The position numbers were made by a program, and so were the translations under genes. From NCBI GenBank assembly GCA_026119855.1, contig JAOWBW010000427.1, positions 682,001 to 746,000 on the forward strand: a stretch of 64,000 bases of DNA, given 5' to 3'. The stretch is from Campanula takesimana. Taxonomy: Eukaryota; Streptophyta; Magnoliopsida; Asterales; Campanulaceae. Position 1 is the stretch's first letter; every line of letters starts with the position of its first letter. Under the pieces are notes generated by a model. It was not told the origin of the DNA and did not search any database. It saw only the letters and a program-made list of their open reading frames with translations. Below, piece by piece: positions 35,469 to 46,677 of this stretch.

Positions 35469-36168
35469 TGAACGACATAAACTGACTTGGTATACGGGTT
35501 CTATAGACTTTGGACCTATACCCAATAAATCCCAACTTACAAAAGGCCTATGGCTTGTGGCCCATCATACCTCGGCATAATCTAAGCCGAGTGAGCCGGC
35601 CTGAACTAGGCCAAGATAGACAATAAAGGCGGTGAACATTCTGACCCTTAACTCGGCCTCTATAGCGAGCCAGGATAGGAGAGGTAAACCGGCTTATCTC
35701 ATCAGCAACTAATTACTTTCCTAGCATAAAAGGGAGTCTACATACAGAGTTCAAGTGATACATAACTACAGAAAATCCTTACCTAACAAGGAAACCTCTT
35801 TTACAAGATAACAGGGACGACAATCCTTATCAGGACTCTACTTCTCAAGAATACAAGTTCTATGCCAATACGGGCTCCCTGATCTCCTGAACAAGTCAGG
35901 ACTAATTCACCTACATCTATTTAAACGGGCCCTCAATACAAGTAACGGGTAACGAATTGTCTTGGCTCTTACTCTAGTCAATTGATTTCTATTTGTTTTA
36001 TCTCAGACAAAACCTATTCTTACTCTCACGCTGGAGGGCCTTTGCCGGTGAAGCCCCGGCTAGTTCACTTTTGTTTCGTGTGTGTAGATCCGATCGAGGA
36101 GTTTTCTTTGCTGGATTTACTCGAACCGTTAGACGAAAGGCTGATCCGGTACGTTTTTGGCAACATCA
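35469..36168 (+). repeat. TE-1 3' LTR
   Basis: 700 bp, uninterrupted, matching 3228-3825 plus 12061-12165. It ends CATCA and is followed by the TATCC duplication. Confidence 0.95.
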
Positions 36169-36173
36169 TATCC

Positions 36174-36741
36174 AAATATATTTAATTTTTTCTACTCATT
36201 TATATTACAACTATTATAATTATAAATATTATTTCATTATTATTAATTATTGTACATGAGTGATTAATTATAAATTTCATTATAATTAATCTTTATTAAT
36301 AATAATAAATTATTTTAATGATATATTTATTTTTTATAATTTTATATTATTTTAACAAATTAGTATCTAAAAAATTATAACATGAAAAACAAATGTTGTC
36401 ATTTTATATGTTATAGCAACATGTCAAGTTTTTATTGGATTGCAAAAGAAAATAACCAAGGGAATTATTTTCTTTTTGAAATAATGAGTTGGCTTTGGCA
36501 AGTGGGTTGGCCCACTTCTCTGACACGCCGTGGCTTCATACTCCAGCCAAAAAAGATAACATATCACTTGTGCCATTTAAATTTGGCATGGCTGGGGGCT
36601 TCACTGCTGCCACCTAAGCACACGCCGAGTCTCCACGGTATGAATGGAGATGCACTGAGAAGTGAGTCCCACTAACTAAAAAAAAGTACTCCCTCCATTT
36701 CGTTTTATCAGTCGTTTTAGCCTACCAACCGTGTTTCAATT
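36174..36741. other. Host DNA, very AT-rich, nothing recognised
   Basis: The right flank of TE-1, continuous with 3222 before insertion. The first 200 bp are almost pure A and T. A single Stowaway-like end (TACTCCCTCCATTTCG at about 36687) has no clear partner and is probably a truncated MITE. Confidence 0.5.
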
Positions 36742-36743
36742 TA

Positions 36744-37024
36744 CTCCCTCCGTCCCTACTCACATGACACTTAATTCCATTTTAATCTGTCTCAGCTCAT
36801 TTTACACTTCCCCAAATAGCCTATTTTTTATAATTTTATATTCACTTGACCCCACCACTCAATCTCTCTCTTCATTCTCCACCACTCAATTTATTCAACC
36901 AACACTACTATTTATCCAACTCATTCTCTGTTCATTCTCTACCACACATTTTCATTATTTTATTCTTTTTCCTTATTATTGTGCCCACCTCTTGAGTGTC
37001 AAGTGAGGTGCGACCGAGGGAGTG
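36744..37024. mobile_element. Stowaway-type MITE, about 280 bp
   Basis: The left end CTCCCTCCGTCCCTACTCAC pairs imperfectly with a right end GTGTCAAGTGAGGTGCGACC plus GAGGGAG. TA lies at 36742-36743 and 37025-37026; two extra bases separate the right end from its TA, so that boundary is approximate. No coding. Confidence 0.65.
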
Positions 37025-37312
37025 TATGTCGTTTTCAATTTTTTAAGTTTAAATGGACCATACTACTCTCATTAACATGACTACCTGGTGTCTTCCGCTG
37101 ATCCCCCCTCTCTCTCTCTCTCTGCCCTTCTTCAACATCCTTCAAAAAAAAAAAAAAAAAAAAAAACTCTTCATTACTCTTGAAGGTTTAACCCAACACA
37201 GAGAAAAGAAGCACTGGAAAAATGGCGATGATGCGGTGCTATGGAACCTCCGCCAAGAGATCTTAGCTGCTGCCGAGCGGCGGATCTCATTGTTTTTAGC
37301 AGCCTCATGCTG

Positions 37313-39202
37313 TGTAATAACCGGAAATTTTGAGATTTATTTAAACTCTTTTATTAGTTGGGTTCGATAAAATATTAATTGAGTTGGGCTCGAGTAAGTG
37401 GGCTTAGTGATTGGATTGAAGTAAAACCCAAGTCTTTAATTAATTAAAGTAAGAATCCTTATGGGGTTAGGTTTTGGAAACCCACCCTACTTAAACCTCT
37501 CTAGTGAACCCTAGCCCCTTTATTATTTATCACAAAGAAAATAAAAGAACGGGGAGAGAGAGAGAAGCTGCGGCAGAAAGAGAGGGGGTAACGCAGAAAA
37601 AGAAAGAGAGGAAGAACCGAGAGAGAGAAAGAGGCGCTGGGAGAGAAGGAAAAAGGGGAACCCGAGTTATTCATCAAAGGTATTCCCAAATCGCCTAATC
37701 TTTTTTATTTTGAATCATTAAGGATATGATCTAAGAACCCTAAAAACCATATTGTTGAACTAAGGTTTGATTGAATTGAATTAAGAAGAGGAAAAAGAAG
37801 AAGTATGTGTGAGTGTGTGTGTGGGTGTGCGAGTGTGTGTTACTGTGTGTGTGTGTATGCAACAGTGTGCGTGTGTGTGTAACGTGTGTGTGTGTGCGCG
37901 TGTGTTTGGATGTGTAAATAGTGTGTGTGTTTGTGTGAGACAATAGAGTGAATTTACTGTGTCCTGGAAAAGGTGAAAACAGTGTGTGTAAATTGGATTG
38001 TGAAAGTTAAGATGGGAATTGATGACGATAAACCCTAGGGGTATTTTGGTAAACCTAAAAGGGTATTTTGGATATAAAATTTAATTGGTAGTACAAACCC
38101 TAGAATGGATATCAACCTTAAAGGGGTTTAAGAAGATGAACTCATAAGGTTAAGCAAGTGAAATAAAGTATAGGACGGAAGGTAAATAGTAAATACTTGT
38201 CCTAAGAATATTTTGTGCATGATTGTAGATTCGTGCGCGTGGTTTTTCTAAGAAGATTAATGCAAGCCAAGGTAAGGGATTACGTTCCTTAGTATTTGAG
38301 TTTCATCCTCTAAAGTAGGATCCTCATAATTCTTTCAAGTGTAGCTACCAAGTGGGCGGTAGTATTTGAACTCTGATGTTGGTATAACGTCTTTTGAATT
38401 ATCTTACCCATGATAAGTGTTGTTCATTGGGTATCTAAGTGAATTGAAATTGCTTTATCTATTCTCGTACCTTGAATACTCTGTGAAATATATTGTGTCT
38501 AATTGAAACAGGTGCAGTTAGCTTTGTCTAATTGAAAAGGACTTAGCTAGAATTAGTCTAAGTGTAAATGACTAATTAAGATAGTCTAGTTTGATTGTAA
38601 ATAATTAGACAAACATGCTGCTTGATGAAGTGGCTTAATGATCACGATCGAACTTATAAGAGAGCACCGTGAGGAGGTGTAAGGTCTCTTGACACCCTGA
38701 AAAGGTGATGTATGTAACTATGGAATTGACGAACTTGTGGTAGGGCCATAATTTCTTAAGTATGATAACTGTATTTTGTATGTGTACAGTTAAGATTATT
38801 GATGTTAGCCTTTCGTTGAAATATAACTGTTTGGCTCCGTTCTTTCGGTCATCTCTTCTTAGTACCAGGAGAGATCCTGTATGAACTTACTGAGCATTGT
38901 TCGCTCACCCCTTTTCTTATATTCTTATCCCCAGGTAAAAGTAGTGGGAGAGGTTAGATAGCAGAGCATGGGGGTCCGTGACTTAATGGAGAAGTTTAAG
39001 ACTATTTTTTGTTTTATGTTAGAGCTAGTAGGATGTACTAGCCGTTAAGATTTGAATTTTAGTTATGCTTCCGCTTTGTTTTGAATTATGGTTAGAGTAA
39101 ACTAGCCGTTATATGTTAACATTGGATTTGAACTATGTTGACGTTTGGAATTTCCTGGTTATGGATTATTATTATTATGGTTGGAAAGTTTGGGTCGTTA
39201 CA
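37313..39202 (+). repeat. TE-6 5' LTR
   Basis: A 1,890-bp LTR. It contains a purine-rich GAGAGAGA stretch (37550-37650), a (GT)n-type microsatellite (about 37805-37940), and hairpin motifs at 38551-38577 (8-bp stem AATTAGTC/GACTAATT) and 38584-38608 (GTCTA/TAGAC). Confidence 0.95.
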
Positions 39203-39204
39203 GT

Positions 39205-39216
39205 TGGTATCAGAGC
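39205..39216 (+). other. TE-6 primer binding site
   Basis: TGGTATCAGAGC, a perfect complement of the initiator-methionine tRNA 3' end, 2 bp after the LTR. Confidence 0.9.
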
Positions 39217-39551
39217 TATGGGATTAGAGCTTAAAAGGGATAGGAACTCTGATATTGAATAGGTTTGATTTGAGCATTTTAGGAAGACTAAGATTGCTTG
39301 AAGTCAAACTAGTTAATTATGGAAACTTACTATTTTAGGAAAGAACATAAGATAAGAATTCCTCGAGAGATATGAGGAATATAAGTGAACACTTTGGGAG
39401 TGAAACTTGAAAGGTTACAATAGAAGGTCATTATTTTACGTTTCTTATGCAAGTGATGATTATAGTCATATACCTTTAAGTATATGGAACTGATAATGGT
39501 TATGTCTTGAAGAAACATGAAGATGAACTTGAAACACAGAACAATTAAGAA

Positions 39552-39970
39552 ATGAGTGATCCAGAGGTAGACACTCAAGATTTAGAGGTTAACTGAAGAC
39601 TTGGAAGCTGAAAAGACAAAAGTAAGCTTTACACTAGGGAAGTGGATGCGAGATAGGAAGGCATTGCTAGACACTCGCAAAGAATTGGAAGAAGATAAGG
39701 AAAATATGAATCAAAATGAGAAATACTATCATGAAACCAGAGAAGAGCTTACCAGTGGTACTATGAATTGAAAGACTTAAAGGAAGCAAGAGCTAGGGAG
39801 TCAGAACCAACAACCCCCGTAGGCAATGAAGCGTCAAAGGAATATAATTTGGTAGCTAAAGAAGAGGTCGAGGAAATAGATATTATCTTTGAGGGCAGTG
39901 AAGCTGACCCAATCATTCTTGATGATGATGAAGGACTAGAATCAGAAGTGGTACCGATTCGAAGGCCCAG
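39552..39970 (+). pseudogene. TE-6 extra ORF with AT-hooks, 5' part
   Basis: Starts MSDPEVDTQDLEV at 39552. A stop at 39594 and a frame change put the middle part (DLEAEKTKV, RKALLDTRKELEEDKENMNQ) in another frame, then a second change near 39750 returns to the first frame. The middle looks like a charged helix or coiled coil. From 39768 the frame is open and acidic (EEVEEIDIIFEGSEADPIIL), ending PIRRP where TE-7 inserted. Its second part is at 48758-48847. It lies between the PBS and gag, where no ORF is usual in chromoviruses. No known family is recognised beyond the AT-hooks. Confidence 0.55.
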
Positions 39971-42047
39971 TGTCGCGACCCGAAATATAGGCTCTATTTT
40001 ATTAGTAATTAAATGATTTTTATTTAATTATTTGCTTATTTATTTATTTAAATTATTATTTATTTAAATAATTATGTGTGCAATTTATGTGTTATAATAA
40101 TTATGCCTAGCATTTTATTCGAGTTATTTGGGCTAGTGTGGGAGTGTTGAGTCTTAATTAGTAGTAGGGAGTGTAGTATTGTGTGTGTGTAGTGTGAGAG
40201 AGGGGGCCTAAGTGTAAGTTTTTAAAATAAACCCCCTACTCCCTCCCTACACCTTCCCTCACCTCCTTCTTCCCCCTACACTCCATCTTCTCCCAGCCAC
40301 TCTCTTCCTCTCTCTATCAATTTGGGTAAGTTTTCTTTCATTGCTTCTCTCTTCATTTACTCCTTATTCCTCTCATTATTATTCATTTCTTAAAACATGA
40401 AACGTGTTTAGATCGTCGCTAGGATCGCGTAGAGTAAAAAAGAATCGAAATCCATCAACTTTGAGAAAATTCAAGTAAGTTACTTTTCCCCCATTTTAAT
40501 GCTAAAATGTTCATATCATGTTCATATAATGCTTTTGTTGTTATATTGGAAGTTTGGATGAGTTTGCAATTTATTTGGAATTTATTTGGGTTTTTGGTCA
40601 AAAATGGTGATTTTGGAATGTTGGGTTTGATTCTTTGTTTTGGGTTGATGAATGGTGTATTGGAGTCCCCACCCTAGTTATAAATTGTTTTGGTACATTA
40701 GTACATGAGTTGGAAGTTGGGATTTTGGTTAAATGTGTTTTGGGTTGAAAATGGAAGAACCCAAGTTGTTCTTCCCGATTTCTGGTAATTCCGGCATATT
40801 GGCCGACCGCACAAAACTTCCTGGGCGACCGCGCATCTTTCTGAAAGCTTTTGTTCTTGTTTTGAGGCTTTTTGGGCGACCGGACAACCCACTTTGGGCG
40901 GCCGCACAGAACCCCTGAAACTTTACATTTTGTTAATTCGTGTGATTGAAGAACGTGTTTTAGTCCAAGTCTAGGGTGTCCTTCTAGTTGACCTTAGTGA
41001 ACATTGTAGTACACTTTAGTGATAGAATTGGGTCCATTGTGATCAAGTTTGTGTTTGAAATTCATTAATTGTTAATTGGGATTTTGGAGCACTTTTATGG
41101 TGTATGGTTGGTCATTTCATCTTCTTGGTGATTATTTGGTATGATTCCCTACTTTGGAATCCTTTGTTGTTTATCGTGCTAGTATTTTATTACTTAGTAT
41201 TTATTTGAAAGTCCAGCTGGTATTTGTGGTTGTGTCGGGCGATATGAGATATTGTGATGGCACCGGCCAAGTCCATTATGGTGTCGACCATTGTTTTGCC
41301 CTTATTTTCCTCTTCCAGATTGGCCTTGGTTGAGACGTTTGGAGCATGACTTTGTGGCATGGCTCCCGCCCTTTGTGGCACATTATTTTGTTATTGGTTC
41401 CGGTACCGGGGTTTTCTCTTCGGATTTTATGCTATTATGAAGATGATGATTGGTTGATTATTGAAGCTGCGCAGCGATCCTTTATTTGGATGTTCCGGTT
41501 TGGAAAACCTTGGCTATATCCTTTGTTATGTGTTTATTTCCGCTGCTATCTATTATGTGATAACTGCTATGTGCTATCTCTGATTTATTATTGTATATTG
41601 CATCATAGCATGTCATGTAGTTGCATTAGTAACTTATTGAGATTTATCTCACCCCCTTTTTCTTTTATCTTTGTTTTTCCTTAACCCCCCCAGGTGCTAA
41701 GGATTAGTCTCGCTGATCACGAGAAAGAGGACGTCGAGTGTGGATCCATTCTTTTGGGGAAGGTTATTATAGGGTGGTTTACATTATGTAAATGTGTAAC
41801 CATTTTGGGATAGTTGTACCAATCAATGACGTCACTAAGATTTGTATATTTGTATTTTTGTTGTGCATAAACTTGTGGAAGTTTATGATAGCTGTAATTG
41901 GTTTTTTATCAAACATGGTTTTGTAAAACTTTGGATCGTTACCTTTTGGTATTAAATGGAATTTTTAACTTCAGTATTTCTGAGTTTTGGTTTTAGAGTC
42001 GACGTCCAGATCGCGGTCTCGGGCCCGCGGGGTCCGGGGTCGCGACA
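39971..42047 (+). repeat. TE-7 5' LTR
   Basis: A 2,077-bp LTR nearly identical to 46678-48757. Four spaced copies of GGGCGACCGCAC-like words lie at about 40799-40910. A 112-codon plus frame at 41346-41684 recurs in both LTRs, as any LTR sequence does, and is not taken as a gene. Confidence 0.97.
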
Positions 42048-42049
42048 GT

Positions 42050-42061
42050 TGGTATCAGAGC
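42050..42061 (+). other. TE-7 primer binding site
   Basis: TGGTATCAGAGC, a perfect initiator-methionine tRNA complement, 2 bp after the LTR. Confidence 0.92.
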
Positions 42062-42159
42062 TATGGCATTAGCTCTAAGTATAAGTCTAGGTGGATTAGT
42101 ATGACCTAGGTGGGTAGTAGTGTGCGGAGTGATTAACGGTTGATGTTTTATATAGGTAA

Positions 42160-45100
42160 TTGTTCTCAATTTCTGGAAGAAGAAACAGAGGAGGTACTAG
42201 TGGGGCACAGAATCGGAATGATACAAGGGATGAAGCACGTGCTATGTTTCAAGGCATGTTCGAGGCGGCCATGAAGGCCATACATGATCAAGGTCCGAGG
42301 GTAGAACAAGCACCACCCCGCTTTGGATTGGAGCAATTTCTGAAGTTGAAACCGGTTGAATTCAATGGGGAGCCCGATGTAAGGAAAGCTGAATTGTGGA
42401 TTGAGTCTATGGAGAAGATTTATGATGTATTTGGGTGTTCGGATGAGGACAAGGTCCGGTTTGCGGCTTACAAGCTTGTGGGAGCCGCCGAGCATTGGTG
42501 GAAAGGTATTAAAGCTACTTGGGATGATACTCGCACGGTGTAGGCATGGGAGTTGTTTGTGCGCAAATTCAAGGAGCATTTCATTCCGGTTGTTGATCAA
42601 AACCGAAAGGAGATCGAGCTACTCAACCTGGAGCAAGGTGTGTTGTCTATAGCACAATACTCGGCTAAGTTCATAGAATTAGCCCGGTATTGCGACTATT
42701 TGGTGAGAACCGAGGAACAAAAGGCTATGAGATTTATTCGGGGATTGAAGACCTCCATCCGTACTCAACTGATTGCTCAACGGATTGTGACTTTTCAAGA
42801 TGCGGTGGACCGAGCCTATTTGATAGAGCAATATATTGGGGAGCATAAAAGGAAGACCGAGGTGGCTAACCCGAGTAAGCAAGGAGCGCAGAGCAAGCCA
42901 CAACCAAGGATTGATAGTCGAGGTAACTTCGGGGGACAATCTAAGTCCCGAGGGCAACAAAACCCAAGGAACCCGGGTACTACTTCTGGGAACCAAGGGA
43001 GCCAAGTTAGGAGGCTTTGTTTGTATTGTCAAAAGGAAGGTCATTCTGAAGACCGTTGTTGGAAGAAGCAAGGAAGGTGCACCAATTGTGGTCAAATGGG
43101 TCATTTTGCAAGGGATTGTCCGAGGAATAGAATTCAACCATCGGGGATAGGAGCTGGGGCTCCTCAGGGTCAGAAAAGGGACGCTGCGGGAAGGCCCAAA
43201 GTCCAAGGGAAAGTGTTTGCAATGAATCAACAACAAGCCACAGATGATCCTACAGTTATTGGAGGTATTATTTCTATATCTAATGTGAGCGCACGAGCGT
43301 TAGTAGATCCAGGATCATCTCATTCATACATTTCTGTGCAATTTGCTTCCATGTTAAATGCTGCATTCGAGTCTTTACCGTACGTGCTAGAGGTGTCGAC
43401 CCCTATAGGAGAATGCTTGATTTCTGATCGAGTCTTTCGTGCTTGTGACGTGGTTATTTGTGGTCGAGTCCTTTGTGCGGATTTGGTAGTTCTTCCTATC
43501 CAAGACTTTGATGTCATTTTGGGTATGGATTGGTTGAGCAAGTTTCATGCGTCCGTTGATTGCCGTAAGAAAACTGTTACTTTTTCTATTCCCGATGTGC
43601 CTAAGTTTGTGTTTGAGGCTAGTCCTCTGAGTAGAAAGGTTCGCTTAATTTCTTTTATGAAAGCGAGAAAATTATTGCATAGTGGTTGTGAGGGGTATTT
43701 GGCTAGTGTTCTCGATACTAGGAAAAAATCCCCTAGTTTTGATAGTGTTCGGGTAGTTCGGGAATTTCCCGATGTTTTCTCTACCGAGTATGATATGCCT
43801 CCCGATCGTGAGATTGAGTTTTGTATAGATCTTTTGCCGGGTACGGCTCCAATTTCGAAAGCACCTTATAGGTTAGCTCCCGCAGAGTTGAAGGAGTTAA
43901 AGGTTCAGTTGCAAGAGTTGCTTGATCGAGGGTTTATCCGCCCTAGTGTTTCCCCGTGGGGAGCACCGGTTTTATTTGTGCGGAAGAAAGATGGTTCGTT
44001 GAGATTGTGTATAGATTACCGGAAGTTGAATCAGGTTACGGTGAAGAACAAGTATCCTCTACCTCACATCGATGATTTGTTTGATCAGCTTCAAGGGTCC
44101 GTGGTTTTCTCTAAACTTGATTTGAGGAGTGGGTACCATCAGTTGAAGGTTCGATCGGAAGATATTCCGAAGACTGCTTTTCTCACTCGTTATGGTCATT
44201 ATGAGTTCTTGGTTATGTCGTTTGGGTTGACTAACGCGCCGGCCGTGTTTATGGATTTAATGAACCGGATTTTCCATCCCTATCTTGATTCGTTCGTGGT
44301 AGTCTTCATCGACGACATTCTTGTTTATTCGAAATCTCGAGAGGAGCATGAACAGCATTTGAGGACAGTTTTATCCGTTCTTGCGAGGGAGAAATTATTT
44401 GCGAAGTTCAGTAAATGCGAATTTTGGCTCGAGAAGGTGTCATTTCTGGGTCATGTGATTTCGAAAGACGGGATTTCCGTGGACCCGTCAAAGATTGAGG
44501 CCATAGTGGATTGGAAGAGACCCGAGTCAGTGACAGAGATTAGAAGCTTTCTTGGTTTAGCCGGGTATTACCGAAGGTTTATTGAAGGGTTTTCGAGGAT
44601 TGCTACTCCGATGACTCAGTTAACCCGGAAGAATGTTCCGTTTGTGTGGACCGAGAAATGTGACAAGAGTTTCGAGGAATTGAAGAAGAGGTTGACTACC
44701 GCACCGATCTTGACTTTGCCTAATGGGAGCGATGGCCTAGTGATTTATAGTGATGCTTCGAAAGAGGGTTTGGGTTGTGTGTTGATGCAGAATGGGAAAG
44801 TAATTGCTTATGCTTCGAGGAAGTTGACCCCGAGTGAACAGAATTACCCGACTCATGATATGGAGTTAGCGGCTATTGTCTTTGCGTTGCACAAATGGAA
44901 GCACTACCTTTACGGGGCGAAGTTTGAGATTTTTACCGATCACAAGAGTTTGAAGTACCTTTTCTCCCAGAAAGAGTTGAACAACCGACAGCGCCGATGG
45001 ATGGAATTGTTGAAGGATTATGATTGCACGATTTCTTATCATCCGGGAAAGGCGAATGTGGTAGCCGATGCGATTAGTAGAAAGTCTTATGTGGCTTCGA

Positions 45101-46628
45101 TGATGGTTCGTGAATGGAAAATGCTTGAGGATGTTCGAGATTGGTCTCCTCGTGAATCGAGACATGGGGCTATTTTTGCGAATATTAGGGTGTCTCCGAC
45201 CCTAATTCAGAGAATAAAGGAAGCTCAGAATGAGGATCCCGAGTTGGTGAAAATAATGGGTAAATTGAAGGAAAATAATTTCGAGGATTTTTCAGTGAGT
45301 TCGAGTGGAGTTTGACTTTCCGTGGTCGTTTGTGTGTTCCGGATGTTGATGGAATTAAACAGAGAGTTCTTGATGAGGGTCACAAATCGAGATATACTAT
45401 TCTTCCGGGTAGTACGAAGATGTATTAGGATTTGAAGCAGCAATTTTGGTGGATTAATATGAAAAGGGAAATAGCCGAGTATGTATCGAAGTGTTTAACT
45501 TGTCAGCAGGTCAAAGCCGAGCATCAGAGACCCGCGGGATTACTTCAGCCGTTAGAGATTCCCGAGTGGAAATGGGAGCATGTGACTATGGATTTCGTTA
45601 CGGGACTGCCTCGTACCCGCAGGAAGTAAGACAGTGTTTGGGTAATAGTGGATAGATTGACCAAGAGTGCCCATTTCTTGCCTATTGACATCAGATATTC
45701 GATGGAGAAGCTTGCGACCCTTTATATTGATGAGATTGTTAGATTGCATGGGGTTCCGGTTAGCATTGTGTCAGATCGAGACCCGAGGTTCACTTCTAGA
45801 TTCTGGAAGGCGTTTCAGGAAGCTTTGGGTACAGAATTGCGATTCAGTACAGCTTTTCATCCTCAGACCGATGGTCAATCCGAGAGGACTATTCAGATTC
45901 TTGAGGATATGTTGCGAGCTTGTTCGATAGACTTTTCCGATTCTTGGGATTCGCACCTACCGTTAGTGGAATTCTCTTACAACAACAGTTATCAGGCTAG
46001 TATCGAGATGGCACCGTTTGAGGCCTTGTATGGAAGAAAATGTAGATCGCCTATTTGTTGGGATGAGGTCGGTGAAGCGAAAGTTTTGGGTATTGATTTG
46101 CTTCGGGATTCGGTTGAGAAAGTTAAAGTTATCCGGGATAGATTGAAGACAGCCCAGAGTCGACATAAGAGCTACGCAGATAACCGAAGGCGAGATCTTT
46201 GTTTTCAGATTGGTGATTGGGTGTTTTTGAAGGTATCTCCAAAGGTGGGTATTCGTAGGTTTGGGAAGAAAGGCAAGTTGGCTCCGAGGTTTATTGGTCC
46301 GTTTGAGATTTTGGGAAAGGTTGGACTTCTAGCGTATCTTCTTGCGTTACCGCCATCCTTAGACCGATTGCACAACGTGTTCCACGTCTCTATGCTTCGG
46401 AAGTATGTTCATGATCCATCGCACGTGTTACCAAGGGTACCGGAGGATATTGAGCCCGATATGACTTATGAGGAACGACCGGTTCGGATCTTAGATTCTA
46501 AAGTTCAAGAGTTGAGGAGCAAAAGCATTTCATTGGTTCGAGTCCTTTGGAGGAATCATAACATCGAGGAGTCGACGTGGGAGCTTCGTGATGAGATCGA
46601 GAGGAAATTTCCGTGGCTTTTTGTTTAA
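42160..46628 (+). pseudogene. TE-7 gag-pol, nearly complete but interrupted
   Basis: The frame opens at about 42160, where a TTG stands at the likely start, so the true ATG is uncertain. TAG at 42541 cuts gag early and the same frame resumes for 920 codons from 42553. In that stretch: zinc knuckles [14 protein letters not shown] and [14 protein letters not shown] (about residues 155-195), protease DPGSSHS (about 251), [11 protein letters not shown] with [12 protein letters not shown] and polymerase site FIDD (about 585), then RNase [11 protein letters not shown] and [13 protein letters not shown] 1-nt loss near 45311 shifts the frame. Integrase follows with TAG at 45426 and TAA at 45627. Its HHCC finger has Leu for the second His (ILPGSTKMY), while the DDE residues are present (MDFVTG, VSDRDPRF, TDGQSERT). 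The end carries a chromodomain-like tail (VRVLWRNHNIEESTWELRDE). Confidence 0.95.
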
Positions 46629-46658
46629 GGTGAGTCTCGTTAAAATTCGGGTCGAATT

Positions 46659-46677
46659 TTCTTTAAGGGGGAGTGAA
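46659..46677 (+). other. TE-7 polypurine tract
   Basis: TTCTTTAAGGGGGAGTGAA directly before the 3' LTR; nearly the same tract precedes the TE-2 3' LTR. Confidence 0.88.

Larger units (their letters stand above)
3228..36168 (+). mobile_element. TE-1: Tat-lineage Ty3/gypsy LTR retrotransposon with three nested insertions
   Basis: Both ends match as LTRs of about 700 bp that begin TGAACGACATAAAC and end in CA. TATCC is duplicated at 3223-3227 and 36169-36173. Order inside is PBS, gag, protease, reverse transcriptase, RNase H, a second archaeal-type RNase H, integrase, an antisense gene region, a polypurine tract and the 3' LTR. The second RNase H and the antisense ORF between integrase and 3' LTR are hallmarks of the Tat lineage. 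Removing TE-2, TE-3 and TE-4 leaves about 12.7 kb. All sense ORFs have stops and frame changes, and two insertions cut catalytic cores, so the copy is dead. Confidence 0.93.

Noticed and set aside
37504..37698. Arg/Glu-rich frame in the TE-6 LTRs (also 53746-53940)
   Set aside because: Produced by a GAGAGA purine tract.
37740..37943. Minus-strand His/Thr-rich frame
   Set aside because: Translation of the (GT)n microsatellite.
41346..41684. 112-codon frame repeated at 48053-48391
   Set aside because: Lies in both TE-7 LTRs; hydrophobic and Cys-rich without motifs. Conservation between the two only reflects the recent origin of the LTR pair.
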